DNA from: Hyphomonadaceae bacterium
GTDB lineage: Bacteria > Pseudomonadota > Alphaproteobacteria > Caulobacterales > Hyphomonadaceae
Assembly (NCBI GenBank): GCA_030696545.1
Contig: JAUYSA010000018.1
Coordinates: 1-21,997 of the forward strand
DNA length: 21,997 nt
Direction: 5' to 3'
Part shown: positions 1 through 6,152 of the stretch, in pieces
Layout: every line of letters begins with the position of its first letter
Numbering within the stretch: position 1 is the first letter of the stretch
Notes under the pieces: model-generated
Database searches by the model: none
What the model was told of the DNA's origin: nothing
Seen by the model: only the letters and a program-made list of their open reading frames with translations
Position numbers and translations under genes: made by a program

Positions 1-58
1 CCGCTCCCAGCAATGCAGCAGCGCAAAGGGCCGTCGCAGCCAGCAATTTGATTTTCAT
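1..58 (-). CDS. Start of an exported protein (signal peptide only, cut by the window edge)
   Basis: Only the first 19 codons are in the window. They read MKIKLLAATALCAAALLGA, a classic signal peptide: a short basic N-terminus followed by an alanine/leucine-rich hydrophobic core. The ATG at 58 is preceded by GAGGAG about 9 bases upstream, a strong ribosome binding site that supports this start. The frame stays open upstream for 15 codons to another ATG, but the Shine-Dalgarno favours the shorter form. The gene lies 106 bases downstream of the prohead protease on the same strand, where a GTA cluster would normally carry the major capsid gene. A signal peptide is not compatible with a capsid protein, so this is something else. 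The mature protein is outside the window and its function cannot be stated. Confidence 0.6.
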   Translation of the reverse strand, partial: MKIKLLAATALCAAALLGA

Positions 59-164
59 CAGTCGTATCTCCTCATGCCGCCACCGCGCCAGAATCCCGGT
101 CATCGGAGCAATCTCGGGGCGTTTTCTACGCCTGCTTGACGCGCACGGAAAGCCTGCCCTTGCG

Positions 165-623
165 TCAGCCAATTCGCACATTCCGGAGAGCATATTTCTC
201 CGCAGCAGCCCCACCCGCCGCCGCAAACTGCGCTCCCGGCAACATCGGCGACGTTACCAGGGAAATCTCCCGCAGTTCGATCTCCCGCAGCTCCCGCCCC
301 CGCACCACGCGCGGCGACCAGTCCCGCGCAATGAACCCGATCGACAATCCGCTCATCGCTCTCTCGCCAATGAGCTTCAACGCCGCCTGCCCCGCTGCCG
401 TATCGTCCGTCACCAGCCCACGTACAAACAACCCGCGCCCGTCCTCGCGCATGGTAGTCCACCGCCCCGCCGTCCGCCCGCCGACATGGCTCAGCAGCAT
501 CCGCACCTCACCCCCGCGCGCGAGCGTTCGCGTAAACGCCCCAGCCCGCACCACATCACCAGCCAGATCCTCCAACCCGAACAGCGATGCATATCCCTCA
601 ATCACAAGGGTTTCGGTTTTCAT
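165..623 (-). CDS. HK97-family prohead protease, GTA type
   Basis: This 152-residue protein resembles the HK97 prohead protease family (GTA g4), a serine protease that removes the delta domain of the capsid protein during head maturation. It opens with the typical EGYASLFG segment (residues 9-16) and AGAF (27-30). It keeps the family's histidine in MLLSH (His46) and the serine region MSGLSIGF (90-97, Ser91/Ser94). The C-terminal half has the usual REIELREISLVTSPM pattern (113-127). The length fits the small GTA-type members. The ATG at 623 has GAGG about 10 bases upstream. It lies 40 bases downstream of a small membrane protein gene, as in GTA clusters where g3.5 precedes g4. No capsid gene, the expected substrate, directly follows, so whether it is still active in particle assembly is unclear. 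Confidence 0.88.
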   Translation of the reverse strand: MKTETLVIEGYASLFGLEDLAGDVVRAGAFTRTLARGGEVRMLLSHVGGRTAGRWTTMREDGRGLFVRGLVTDDTAAGQAALKLIGERAMSGLSIGFIARDWSPRVVRGRELREIELREISLVTSPMLPGAQFAAAGGAAAEKYALRNVRIG

Positions 624-663
624 CTCGACCTCGCAATCTGATTGTCTTGAAAAGTGCGCAGCT

Positions 664-891
664 CTACGGCGTCGGCCGATCCAGCCGCGCCTCGATCCGC
701 GTCAGCTGCGCCGCCACCAGCTCCAGCTTCACCTCGACTCGCGCCAGCCGCACCGCCATCTCTGATTGCGCCGCATCGCGCGCCTCAACCTCTTTGAGCC
801 GCTCGCCAATCCCGCCCGCCCACGCGAATACGCCTGCGGATTCAATCACGATTGCGAAAATCAGCGCCCATGTGATTTTTTTGTCGATCAT
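664..891 (-). CDS. Small membrane-anchored coiled-coil protein, GTA g3.5-like position
   Basis: This 75-residue protein starts MIDKKITWALIFAIVIESAG. One transmembrane helix (about residues 7-26) is followed by a charged heptad-like stretch (about 27-72) rich in Glu, Arg, Ala and Leu, predicted to form a coiled coil. The ATG at 891 has AGAGGA about 8 bases upstream. The frame can be extended upstream to base 1110 without a stop, but that part looks non-coding and lacks a better start. The gene sits directly before the prohead protease with 40 bases between them, so they are probably co-transcribed. In GTA clusters a short open reading frame (g3.5) lies here between portal and protease; assignment to it rests on position and size, not on recognised sequence. 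A phage-type holin/Rz-like accessory role is an alternative. Confidence 0.65.
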   Translation of the reverse strand: MIDKKITWALIFAIVIESAGVFAWAGGIGERLKEVEARDAAQSEMAVRLARVEVKLELVAAQLTRIEARLDRPTP

Positions 892-962
892 CCGAAAATC
901 CTCTGCTACATAGATGTCTCTTCCGGGCTGGGCGGCGCGTAGAGCGTGTTCGGGAGTTTCAT

Positions 963-1670
963 TTGAAACGGGCGGATGTCGTAAGCGTTGGTCGCCTCTT
1001 TTCCGGCACAGCGCGGTTTCGATGCGGCCCGGCCCGTCCCGGTTTTCACTGGGGCCCGCCGCAAGTCGCCCAGTTGATGGTCGATCTCGAAACCTCGGCC
1101 CACGATTCAATTGACGAAGAAGACGTCCCCGAAGAGCGCTTCTATCTAGGCGTCATAACGATCTGCCCGCAGCAACGCGGCATCGCCACGCTTCTCGATG
1201 GCCAGCAGCGCCTCGTCGTCCTGTCGATGTTCCTCGCCTTTGCGCGCGACCGCATGACCAACAACCGCGAGCGCAACCGCATAGACCGCATGCTGATGCG
1301 CCGCGCGTTCGGCCGCGCGCCAGAGCCGCGCCTGCGCCTCGCGCCGGAAGATCACGCCTGGTTCGCGCACTTCATTCTGCCGCCCGGCGCCACCCGCCGC
1401 CTCCCGGCCACGGCCCCGCTCGGCTCACCGAGAGAACTGCTGCTCGCCGCGCGCTTCATGGAGCACGCCTTCACCAACTACTCTGCCGCTGATCTTCGCA
1501 ACATCATCGACTTCCTGATGCACCACACCGCCGTCGTCCGCTCTATCGCGGAACAGCGCCCGGTGTTTGCGCCCGCCCTGCCGGCGCTTCCCGCGCCATC
1601 CTCGAGCAGGATGTGGGACGACCTCGAGCCTTCGCCTTCGTCGTCACGCTACCGCGTCGCCGCGGAATAA
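963..1670 (+). CDS. DUF262 (GmrS-type) domain protein, short form
   Basis: This 235-residue protein has the layout of a DUF262 N-terminal domain. SVGRLFSG (8-15) resembles the opening SxxxLF motif, FHW (28-30) sits where the family has a YxW, YLGVI (61-65) matches the conserved YFLGxI strand, and LDGQQRLVVL (78-87) is the ParB-like/NTPase signature DGQQR. DUF262 occurs in GmrSD-type restriction enzymes and related defence proteins, usually fused to a DUF1524 HNH nuclease in proteins of 500 residues or more. Here no nuclease domain follows: the reading frame ends in a Ser/Pro-rich tail. The usual YQR triplet before the YxW is also altered (ARPGFHW). The start is TTG, chosen because GGGAG lies 6 bases upstream. 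It is transcribed against the flanking head genes, with 71 bases to the divergent membrane protein gene. It could be a truncated remnant or a stand-alone domain. Confidence 0.6.
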   Translation: MKRADVVSVGRLFSGTARFRCGPARPGFHWGPPQVAQLMVDLETSAHDSIDEEDVPEERFYLGVITICPQQRGIATLLDGQQRLVVLSMFLAFARDRMTNNRERNRIDRMLMRRAFGRAPEPRLRLAPEDHAWFAHFILPPGATRRLPATAPLGSPRELLLAARFMEHAFTNYSAADLRNIIDFLMHHTAVVRSIAEQRPVFAPALPALPAPSSSRMWDDLEPSPSSSRYRVAAE

Positions 1671-1735
1671 TTTCTCAACTCATCGACCCCTAAGACGTGC
1701 CCACTCTGGTGAGCCAGCAACAGGAGTCTGCCTTC

Positions 1736-1801
1736 ATGGCGCAGCGCATTCTGATCGCCGTCGTCGTCATCGGCCTGATGAGCTTGTCCGTATTGGCGTG
1801 A
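1736..1801 (+). CDS. Possible 21-residue hydrophobic peptide
   Basis: An ATG with a good upstream CAGGAG (about 9 bases away) opens a frame encoding MAQRILIAVVVIGLMSLSVLA and then TGA. The peptide is an almost perfect signal peptide or single membrane helix: two charged or polar residues, a basic residue, then a Val/Ile/Leu core. It ends exactly where a signal-peptidase site (VLA) would lie. It could be a genuine membrane microprotein, or the leftover start of an exported-protein gene whose mature part was lost when the repeat immediately downstream was inserted. In-frame sequence beyond the stop does not resemble a protein. Confidence 0.3.
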   Translation: MAQRILIAVVVIGLMSLSVLA

Positions 1802-1887
1802 CAGGGCAGCCGGTGCAGCTCTTCCCCCGCTTGCGGGGCAAGTACGGCGAAGCCTGGGGTCAACGCGAAGCGTTGACGGGCAAGCCT
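1802..1887. repeat. Intergenic multi-hairpin repeat with GAA loops
   Basis: Three hairpins lie in a row. CCCCG/CGGGG is at 1825-1838, GGC-GAA-GCC at 1846-1854, and the strong GTCAACGC-GAA-GCGTTGAC at 1859-1877 has an 8-bp perfect stem. The GAA tri-loop recurs in the larger palindrome at 7358-7494, so this looks like a member or fragment of the same style of extragenic repeat. It sits between the plus-strand DUF262 region and the minus-strand retropepsin gene that converges on it, where it could also act as a two-way terminator, although no T-run follows. Confidence 0.55.
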
Positions 1888-1906
1888 CGACCAAGGTCCG
1901 CGCCAG

Positions 1907-2347
1907 TCAGCCTTCAAGCTGACCGACACCCGACGGTCCATCTATTGTCAGTTTGAACCTGCTGAGGAACTGTCGCCCGAGCAGCATGGCGTAGGGACGC
2001 TGTTGTCCTTGCAGGTCGAGCGCAGCAAACTTGGTCAGCCTGGCGTAGTTCAGTTTTGGAACGATCAGCTGCAATCGGTAGAACTCCACCGTGATCTGAC
2101 CGGAAATTCCGACGATAGGTTGTTTGTCGATCGGCGTGAGCCCCATCGAAACGACCAACGCTTTCTCGATCACGCTAACGCTGGCGCCCGTATCCAACAG
2201 GGCCGGCAACGCCGGTAATCCCGTCAGATCGATCGGGTCATGAGAATATTTGCGCACGAACGTTTCGATGATCGGACCGCCATCGATCATTCGATCGAGC
2301 GCCGAATGCACAGCGTTGCTGGAATAGCCGAACGGCAGGATCGCCAT
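1907..2347 (-). CDS. Retropepsin-like aspartic protease (clan AA)
   Basis: This 146-residue single-domain protein matches the bacterial retropepsin-like fold. ALLDTGASVSVI (49-60) holds the catalytic Asp52 in the DTGAS motif. A hydrophobic strand run covers about 78-97, and YAMLLGRQFLSRF (119-131) matches the C-terminal LGRDFL motif that follows the second hydrophobic strand in this fold. Such enzymes act as homodimers, each subunit giving one aspartate. No signal peptide or membrane helix is visible, so it is probably cytosolic. Its ATG lies 3 bases after the stop of the DUF5678-like gene, with no clear ribosome binding site of its own. That points to translational coupling, and a 13-base palindrome (2348-2360) spans the junction. 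The substrate is unknown. Its place between portal and prohead protease genes is odd, because GTA clusters do not normally carry an aspartic protease. Confidence 0.82.
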   Translation of the reverse strand: MAILPFGYSSNAVHSALDRMIDGGPIIETFVRKYSHDPIDLTGLPALPALLDTGASVSVIEKALVVSMGLTPIDKQPIVGISGQITVEFYRLQLIVPKLNYARLTKFAALDLQGQQRPYAMLLGRQFLSRFKLTIDGPSGVGQLEG

Positions 2348-2350
2348 CGG

Positions 2351-2605
2351 TCAATGACCGAAGATGATCGAGTCCGGCAAATTGGCTGTCCGCTCACCAA
2401 TGCGGCGGATCAGATAAGGCCCATCCCCAAACAACTCGAACGCCGCTTCGCCAGCTTCTTCAAAGCTGGCGTAAACGCCCACAGCCTTCTCATCGAACAC
2501 AACGATCCACTGCCCGAGATACTCAGACTCGTAACGCTCCTGCATCGCCATATAGGCGGCGATATCGCGGTCGAGGCTGGCTGGTTCTGGCATCGGCGTG
2601 CTCAT
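2351..2605 (-). CDS. Small DUF5678-like protein paired with the retropepsin
   Basis: This 84-residue protein, counted from the ATG at 2605, has a central YLGQWIVVFDEKAVGVYASF segment (29-48). It resembles the DUF5678 pattern of a Y-x-G-x-W strand followed by an aspartate, a second strand and a helix, then a PYLIRRIGE strand (63-71). The fold is probably a small alpha/beta domain; no catalytic residues are evident. The next gene, a retropepsin-like protease, begins 3 bases after its stop, so the two form a tight pair, and this protein may be a partner, inhibitor or substrate of the protease (inference). The start is uncertain: an in-frame ATG at 2635 has a purine-rich GGGGGCGA directly upstream and an in-frame TTG lies at 2647. 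I chose 2605 because the sequence before it looks unstructured. Confidence 0.62.
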   Translation of the reverse strand: MSTPMPEPASLDRDIAAYMAMQERYESEYLGQWIVVFDEKAVGVYASFEEAGEAAFELFGDGPYLIRRIGERTANLPDSIIFGH

Positions 2606-2769
2606 AGTCTCAACAACTCTTGCCGCACGCCCCATTGTCGCCCCCAAACAACGTTTTCCGGGCGGAAGGGTTACGGCGCACCCTCAGCTTTGCAAGGGTA
2701 GGACCATGAGATAGTCGCGGAAACTGCTTAAAACAGTGATTACGGCCTCAAAACTCGCTCGTTTCGCCT
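2606..2769. other. Intergenic region between portal gene and DUF5678-like gene
   Basis: These 164 bases are less GC-rich than the flanking genes and contain no convincing coding frame. Just past the portal stop the minus strand reads TCGCCTTGAAGGCGA, a short perfect inverted repeat that overlaps the stop codon but lacks a T-run. The rest presumably carries the promoter for the DUF5678-retropepsin pair, though no clear -35/-10 pair can be called. The gap breaks what would otherwise be a continuous head-gene operon. Confidence 0.4.
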
Positions 2770-3879
2770 TCAAGGCGACACGAACCGCACCACTCCCGCC
2801 ATCCGCCGTTTCTCCTCCACCGTGAGAAAACTCGCCGAGTCGATCCGCTCCCATTGCAGCGCGCGCTCCTCCTGAAACGCCGGCACGCCCTCCAGGTCCG
2901 GCGCGATCTCCCCGCCCACCCGCTCGCCCAGCCAGCCCGAAATCGCCCGCGCCGCCTTGTTCACCAACGGCAGAACCGTCAGCCGCCAGAAAGCCGAATT
3001 GGCCTCGCGATAATTTGCATAGGTCGCGTCCCCCGGTATCCCCAGCAGCATCGGCGGCACACCGAACGCCAACGCGATCTCCCGCGCCGCCGCATTCCGC
3101 TGCTCCACGAAATCCATGTCCGCCGGCGACAGGCTCATCGGCCGCCAGTCCAGCCCGCCCTCCAGCAGCATCGGCCGCCCCGCATTCGACGCGCCTCCGA
3201 AATTCCGGTCGAGATCGGTACGCAGCTCGGCCCGCTGCTCGTCCGTCAGAGCCTCGCCGCCTGAATACACCAGCGCCCCCGAAGGCCGCGCCGCATTGTC
3301 GATCAGCGCCTTCGTCCACGCCCCGCCCGCATTGTGAACATCGATCGCCCGCGCCGCCGCCTCCAGCGGCGAGTGCCCCTCATAATCATTGGCCGGATGA
3401 AACAGCCGCATATGCAGCACCGGCGAAAACCCGTCCGCCTCGCGCGCAATCCTCCGTACCTCGCTGCCCACGCGATGCTCCCACGCCACAGGCCACCCGC
3501 GCGGCCCCTTCAGCGCTTTCATCCTGTCCGGCCGCAGCACAAACAGCTCGCGCACCTCGTCATCCATCGACACTGCTTCGAGATAGGCGTCTCCCGTCAC
3601 GGCGACATGGCCATAGAACGCCTCCATCAGATCCGGCCCCGCCTGCTCGCCATTCGGCCGCAACATCAGGCGCACCAGGTCATCATCGCCATCAACCGCG
3701 CGAAACCCCACGCTGCCCGCCGCCTCCGCGATCATCCGCACGCACCGATACGCTACCGGATTGCGCTCGAACCCCTCGCGCACCAGCTGCCCCATCCCCG
3801 ACCACTGCGCCGCGCGCAGATCAGAGATCGCCGTCAACGGCGCGGCCGACTTCGCCTCGCGCCTTCCAAAAAGCCTCAT
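2770..3879 (-). CDS. HK97-family phage portal protein, GTA type
   Basis: This 369-residue protein is a clear HK97-type portal (GTA g3), the dodecameric ring at one head vertex through which DNA is packaged. Recognisable parts are NPVAYRCVRMIAEA (40-53), the central RLFHPANDYEGHSPLEAA (158-175), the ARPSGALVYSG strand (197-207) and the highly typical FGVPPMLLGIPGDATYANY (272-290) leading into the clip/wing region. The ATG at 3879 has GGAGG about 8 bases upstream; an open extension to 3963 is not needed. The length is close to the roughly 390-400 residues of GTA portals. The C-terminus ends in AGVVRFVSP, where family members commonly have a GxPPV-like end, so the last few residues may be altered. 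Large terminase, the usual upstream neighbour, is not present within at least 376 bases, and the next gene downstream is not a head gene. Confidence 0.92.
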   Translation of the reverse strand: MRLFGRREAKSAAPLTAISDLRAAQWSGMGQLVREGFERNPVAYRCVRMIAEAAGSVGFRAVDGDDDLVRLMLRPNGEQAGPDLMEAFYGHVAVTGDAYLEAVSMDDEVRELFVLRPDRMKALKGPRGWPVAWEHRVGSEVRRIAREADGFSPVLHMRLFHPANDYEGHSPLEAAARAIDVHNAGGAWTKALIDNAARPSGALVYSGGEALTDEQRAELRTDLDRNFGGASNAGRPMLLEGGLDWRPMSLSPADMDFVEQRNAAAREIALAFGVPPMLLGIPGDATYANYREANSAFWRLTVLPLVNKAARAISGWLGERVGGEIAPDLEGVPAFQEERALQWERIDSASFLTVEEKRRMAGVVRFVSP

Positions 3880-4255
3880 CACATCCTCCGGTCTTGCGCC
3901 GGACCAGCAGCCATCGCGCCACAACGCGCACATGCGCATCGCGACGAAGCGAGAGCGGGCCACAGCACTGCTGCAATTGAACTGGTCAACAAGCGCGTCA
4001 TGCGAAGGCGCCGCTTGGCTGGTTATCTTCGCGATGTGTGGCCCCGCGCCTCGCGCTGACCCACTTGTCGACCATGAGCAATAATACCCCGGCCCGCCGC
4101 CCGGTGGAATCTACGGGGCGCTATCCCCCATCTTTGGTTAGCAACACCCTGATTCAATTCGTGAAGTTTTTCCGCCGTCCTACGAATTCGATACACCTCT
4201 ATCCCCCATTCTCGTCATCACGCCGCGCGCTGCGGCGACAAGATGAGCGACCGTC
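3880..4255. other. 376-base intergenic region between divergent genes
   Basis: The region separates the minus-strand portal gene from the plus-strand small genes. It starts with the portal ribosome binding site. Its only recognisable structure is the 112-bp repeat at 4103-4214. I see no terminase fragment or convincing gene in any frame; the open frames across it run on from antisense of the portal gene. Promoters for both directions must lie here but cannot be placed with confidence. Confidence 0.5.
4103..4214 (+). repeat. 112-bp dispersed repeat, copy A
   Basis: This segment matches the reverse complement of 7512-7623 over its whole length with one or two small gaps. Shared blocks, in order, are GGTGGAATCT (4103-4112), GGGCG-C/T-TATCCC-C/T-CAT, GCCGTCCTAC, TTCGATA and the perfect 18-mer CTCTATCCCCCATTCTCG (4197-4214). 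A TATCCCCCAT motif occurs near both ends, about 80 bases apart, so each copy has an internal direct repeat. Both copies can be translated in one frame to similar peptides (VES-GRYP near the start, LYPPFS at the end), but neither has its own start or stop. Copy A lies 41 bases upstream of a small gene in the same orientation. It may be a mobile extragenic element, a regulatory leader or a small RNA gene. Confidence 0.7.
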
Positions 4256-4489
4256 ATGCCGATTGATGCACCCCTGTCCGTCCGCGCCGCCGACGAAAGC
4301 CGCCGCGACGCCGCCCGCGATGCCGCGCACCAGTATCTTCTCTCGCGCGCCGACGCTCGCCGCGACACGCGCGTGGAAGAAGCAAAAGCCTCCGCCGCCG
4401 CGCGCCCCACCGTCTCCGAACGCGCCGTCGAAAAGCCGCCGCGCCCAAGGCCCGCCTCAGGCGGCCTCATCATCGACGTGCTCGCCTGA
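4256..4489 (+). CDS. Small Ala/Arg-rich protein with DVLA tail (1 of 3)
   Basis: I do not recognise a family. The 77-residue protein is highly charged and alanine-rich. It has a helical middle (about residues 11-58), a Pro-rich linker (PPRPRP) and the C-terminal tail GGLIIDVLA. No signal peptide or membrane helix is present. The codons end mostly in C or G like neighbouring genes, which supports real coding. It is the first of three consecutive plus-strand small genes that all end in hydrophobic-DVxA, and it shares with the third a similar opening (aspartate followed by P-L/V-SVR). The ATG at 4256 has only a weak upstream purine stretch. The 112-bp repeat ends 41 bases before it. Confidence 0.5.
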   Translation: MPIDAPLSVRAADESRRDAARDAAHQYLLSRADARRDTRVEEAKASAAARPTVSERAVEKPPRPRPASGGLIIDVLA

Positions 4490-4620
4490 GCGCTTCGTCT
4501 TCGTTACCGGCGCGCTAACCACACATCCGCAATCCACGACCGCGCGCGCACGCCGCTTTCACGCGCATCTGCCATGCTGATCCAGTCGCCGTAACCGCGA
4601 CCGCAACAGGGTTGGCCCAC

Positions 4621-4818
4621 ATGTCCTTCGATCTTCAGGGAGTGCGCGACGCTACCGCCATCAATCTGGCGACGATGCGCAAGCACGCGATCTATCTCGC
4701 CGCGCAACGCTCCGACCGCCGCATCCAGAAAGCCCGCAACGTCGCCGACCTTCTCGAACGCGGCCACCGCGCCCGCCTTGGCCATCACACCGCGCTGGTG
4801 CTGGACGTGAAGGCCTGA
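4621..4818 (+). CDS. Small basic protein with DVKA tail (2 of 3)
   Basis: I do not recognise a family. From the ATG at 4621 the protein has 65 residues, starting MSFDLQGVRDATAINLATMR and ending LVLDVKA. It is predicted mostly helical and basic, with several His and Arg residues and no membrane segment. A TTG at 4612 would add three residues but has no better ribosome binding site. It lies 131 bases after the first small gene and 131 bases before the third, all on the same strand. Its last seven residues follow the same pattern as both neighbours, although the bodies of the proteins differ. That tail is the main argument that this short frame is real. Confidence 0.5.
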   Translation: MSFDLQGVRDATAINLATMRKHAIYLAAQRSDRRIQKARNVADLLERGHRARLGHHTALVLDVKA

Positions 4819-4949
4819 TCCGCCCTCTTCCTGAATCGAATCGCCTCCTGCGTTAACGAATTTGCCCTGTAAAACCGGCCCAAACCCGCAACATCGTTTA
4901 CGCGCGATTCACCGCACCGGCAGATACTGCCCAGTGTAGGAGTCTAGCC

Positions 4950-5246
4950 ATGAGCGCCGACGCGACAACCGCGATCGGACCCGTCTCGGTCCGATACGCC
5001 GCCCAGATCCGCCAACTGCTTTACGCGCAAGCTGTGCAACGCATGGCTGCCGATCAGGAAGCCGCGCGCGCCTCCGCCGAAGCCGAACGCGCCGCCCGCG
5101 CAGAGCCTGCTCCGAAACCGAAAGACGCCGAACCCGTCAACGCAAAGGTCGAAGCTCCCGCCCCGATCCAGCGCGCCGAAGCCGTAAAGCCCGCCGAGGC
5201 GAAAACCGAAACCACTCGCGGCCAGTACGTCGACGTCCAAGCGTAA
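4950..5246 (+). CDS. Small Ala/Glu-rich protein with DVQA tail (3 of 3)
   Basis: This 98-residue protein starts MSADATTAIGPVSVRYAAQI. A helical, Ala/Glu/Arg-rich region (about 16-53) gives way to a disordered Pro/Lys/Glu/Ala linker (about 53-87), and the protein ends GQYVDVQA. The ATG is well supported by TAGGAG 8 bases upstream, the best ribosome binding site of the three small genes. The 131 bases before it are the least GC-rich spot nearby and include GTTAAC and TGTAAAA stretches, so a promoter here is plausible. No enzyme motif is visible. The layout of short helix, flexible linker and conserved end suggests a protein that docks through its C-terminal tail (inference). Confidence 0.65.
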   Translation: MSADATTAIGPVSVRYAAQIRQLLYAQAVQRMAADQEAARASAEAERAARAEPAPKPKDAEPVNAKVEAPAPIQRAEAVKPAEAKTETTRGQYVDVQA

Positions 5247-5315
5247 ACCTCGCCACGAACGATCCGCGCCAGCCCCGTCTGGCGTCCGCGCATCGAACCG
5301 GATACCAGATCCGGC

Positions 5316-5957
5316 ATGTCGCTCCCGCCCAGCAATCCCTCCGCCGCCTACGTCCGCTTCAAGCAGTCGACCGTTCTCGACTACGACAAGTGGAAGGAAG
5401 GCACGCCCTACGACCTGGCCGCGCTGAAAGACGTCACCCCCGAAGAACGCGACCTCATCGTCGACGAACTCTGCGCCATCGCCTCGCTCGACTGGCGCGA
5501 CGTCGAAGCCCTCCGCGCTCTCGGCACGGAAAAAGCGATCAAGCGCGTCGGCAAGGCCGCCGAAAAACAGACCGACGGCGCCGGCATCGAAGCCTTCATG
5601 GACGACATCGCTGCGCACGGCTGGACCGAAGACATCGAAACCCGCTTCATCGAAAAGCTCGAACGCGCCGCCAGCATGACCGGCGCCCTCGATCGCCTCT
5701 ACGAGATCGCCGAAGCCCACCCGACGCCCGCCGTCCTCGAACAGCTCATGCGCAACGCCCGTATCTCCAGCGACTCAACAGTGCGCTACTCAATGGGCGG
5801 CTTCCTGCTGGAGCTCACGGGCCACATCGACACGCGCTACACGTTCGACCCAAACATCCGCCCCCACCTGCTCGACCTCAACAGCGACGACTACAAAACC
5901 TACAAGGCCGCCGTCGCCTGGCTCGAAGACAAAGTGGCAAACCCGAAGAAGCCCTGA
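5316..5957 (+). CDS. HEAT-like helical protein of unknown function
   Basis: This 213-residue protein is probably cytosolic and mostly helical. The N-terminal DYDKWKEGTPYD (22-33) followed by TPEERDLIVDEL (41-52) and DWRDVEALRALGTEKA (59-74) resembles a family of HEAT/armadillo-like hypothetical proteins that I know only by pattern. The second half repeats helix pairs (about 95-150) and ends with FDPNIRPHLLDLNSDD, like the FDxxxRP ending of that family. No catalytic residues are evident; such proteins usually act as binding scaffolds, and some sit beside toxins as immunity partners. No partner gene is seen here. The ATG at 5316 has a poor ribosome binding site. It lies 69 bases after the third small gene on the same strand and could share its transcript. 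Confidence 0.6.
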   Translation: MSLPPSNPSAAYVRFKQSTVLDYDKWKEGTPYDLAALKDVTPEERDLIVDELCAIASLDWRDVEALRALGTEKAIKRVGKAAEKQTDGAGIEAFMDDIAAHGWTEDIETRFIEKLERAASMTGALDRLYEIAEAHPTPAVLEQLMRNARISSDSTVRYSMGGFLLELTGHIDTRYTFDPNIRPHLLDLNSDDYKTYKAAVAWLEDKVANPKKP

Positions 5958-5984
5958 CGCCCGCTCAGCAAGCACGCCCTTCCA

Positions 5985-6124
5985 TCCTTCGAGACGATCG
6001 CCCAGTTTATCCTGAGCGACGCCGCTGGCGGCGTCGAAGGGCGATCCCTCAGGATGAGGGCTACTCTGCAACCAATGCCGGATAGCGCTCATCCTGAGGA
6101 GGCCCAAAGGGCCGTCTCGAAGGA
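5985..6124. repeat. Nested inverted repeat between convergent genes
   Basis: Outer arms TCCTTCGAGACG (5985-5996) and CGTCTCGAAGGA (6113-6124) pair perfectly over 12 bp. Inside are CTCAGGATGAG (6048-6058) with CTCATCCTGAG (6088-6098), an 11-bp perfect pair, and the hairpin CGACGCCG-CTGG-CGGCGTCG (6017-6036). The element fills the gap between the HEAT-like gene and the convergent glutathione S-transferase gene. It looks like a dispersed extragenic palindrome of a type common in alphaproteobacteria (general knowledge, not checked) and could also end transcription from both sides. Confidence 0.75.
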
Positions 6125-6152
6125 CGAGGGCGTGCTCACAAGCGGCGCTTAC

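Noticed and set aside
3015..4059. Plus-strand open frames opposite the portal gene
   Set aside because: They are Arg/Pro/Ala-rich shadow frames over a well-supported portal gene.
4850..4949. CtrA-type site (TTAA-N7-TTAA) near GTTAACGAATTTG before the third small gene
   Set aside because: Only one TTAA half-site is present; the second half is missing, so a binding site cannot be supported.
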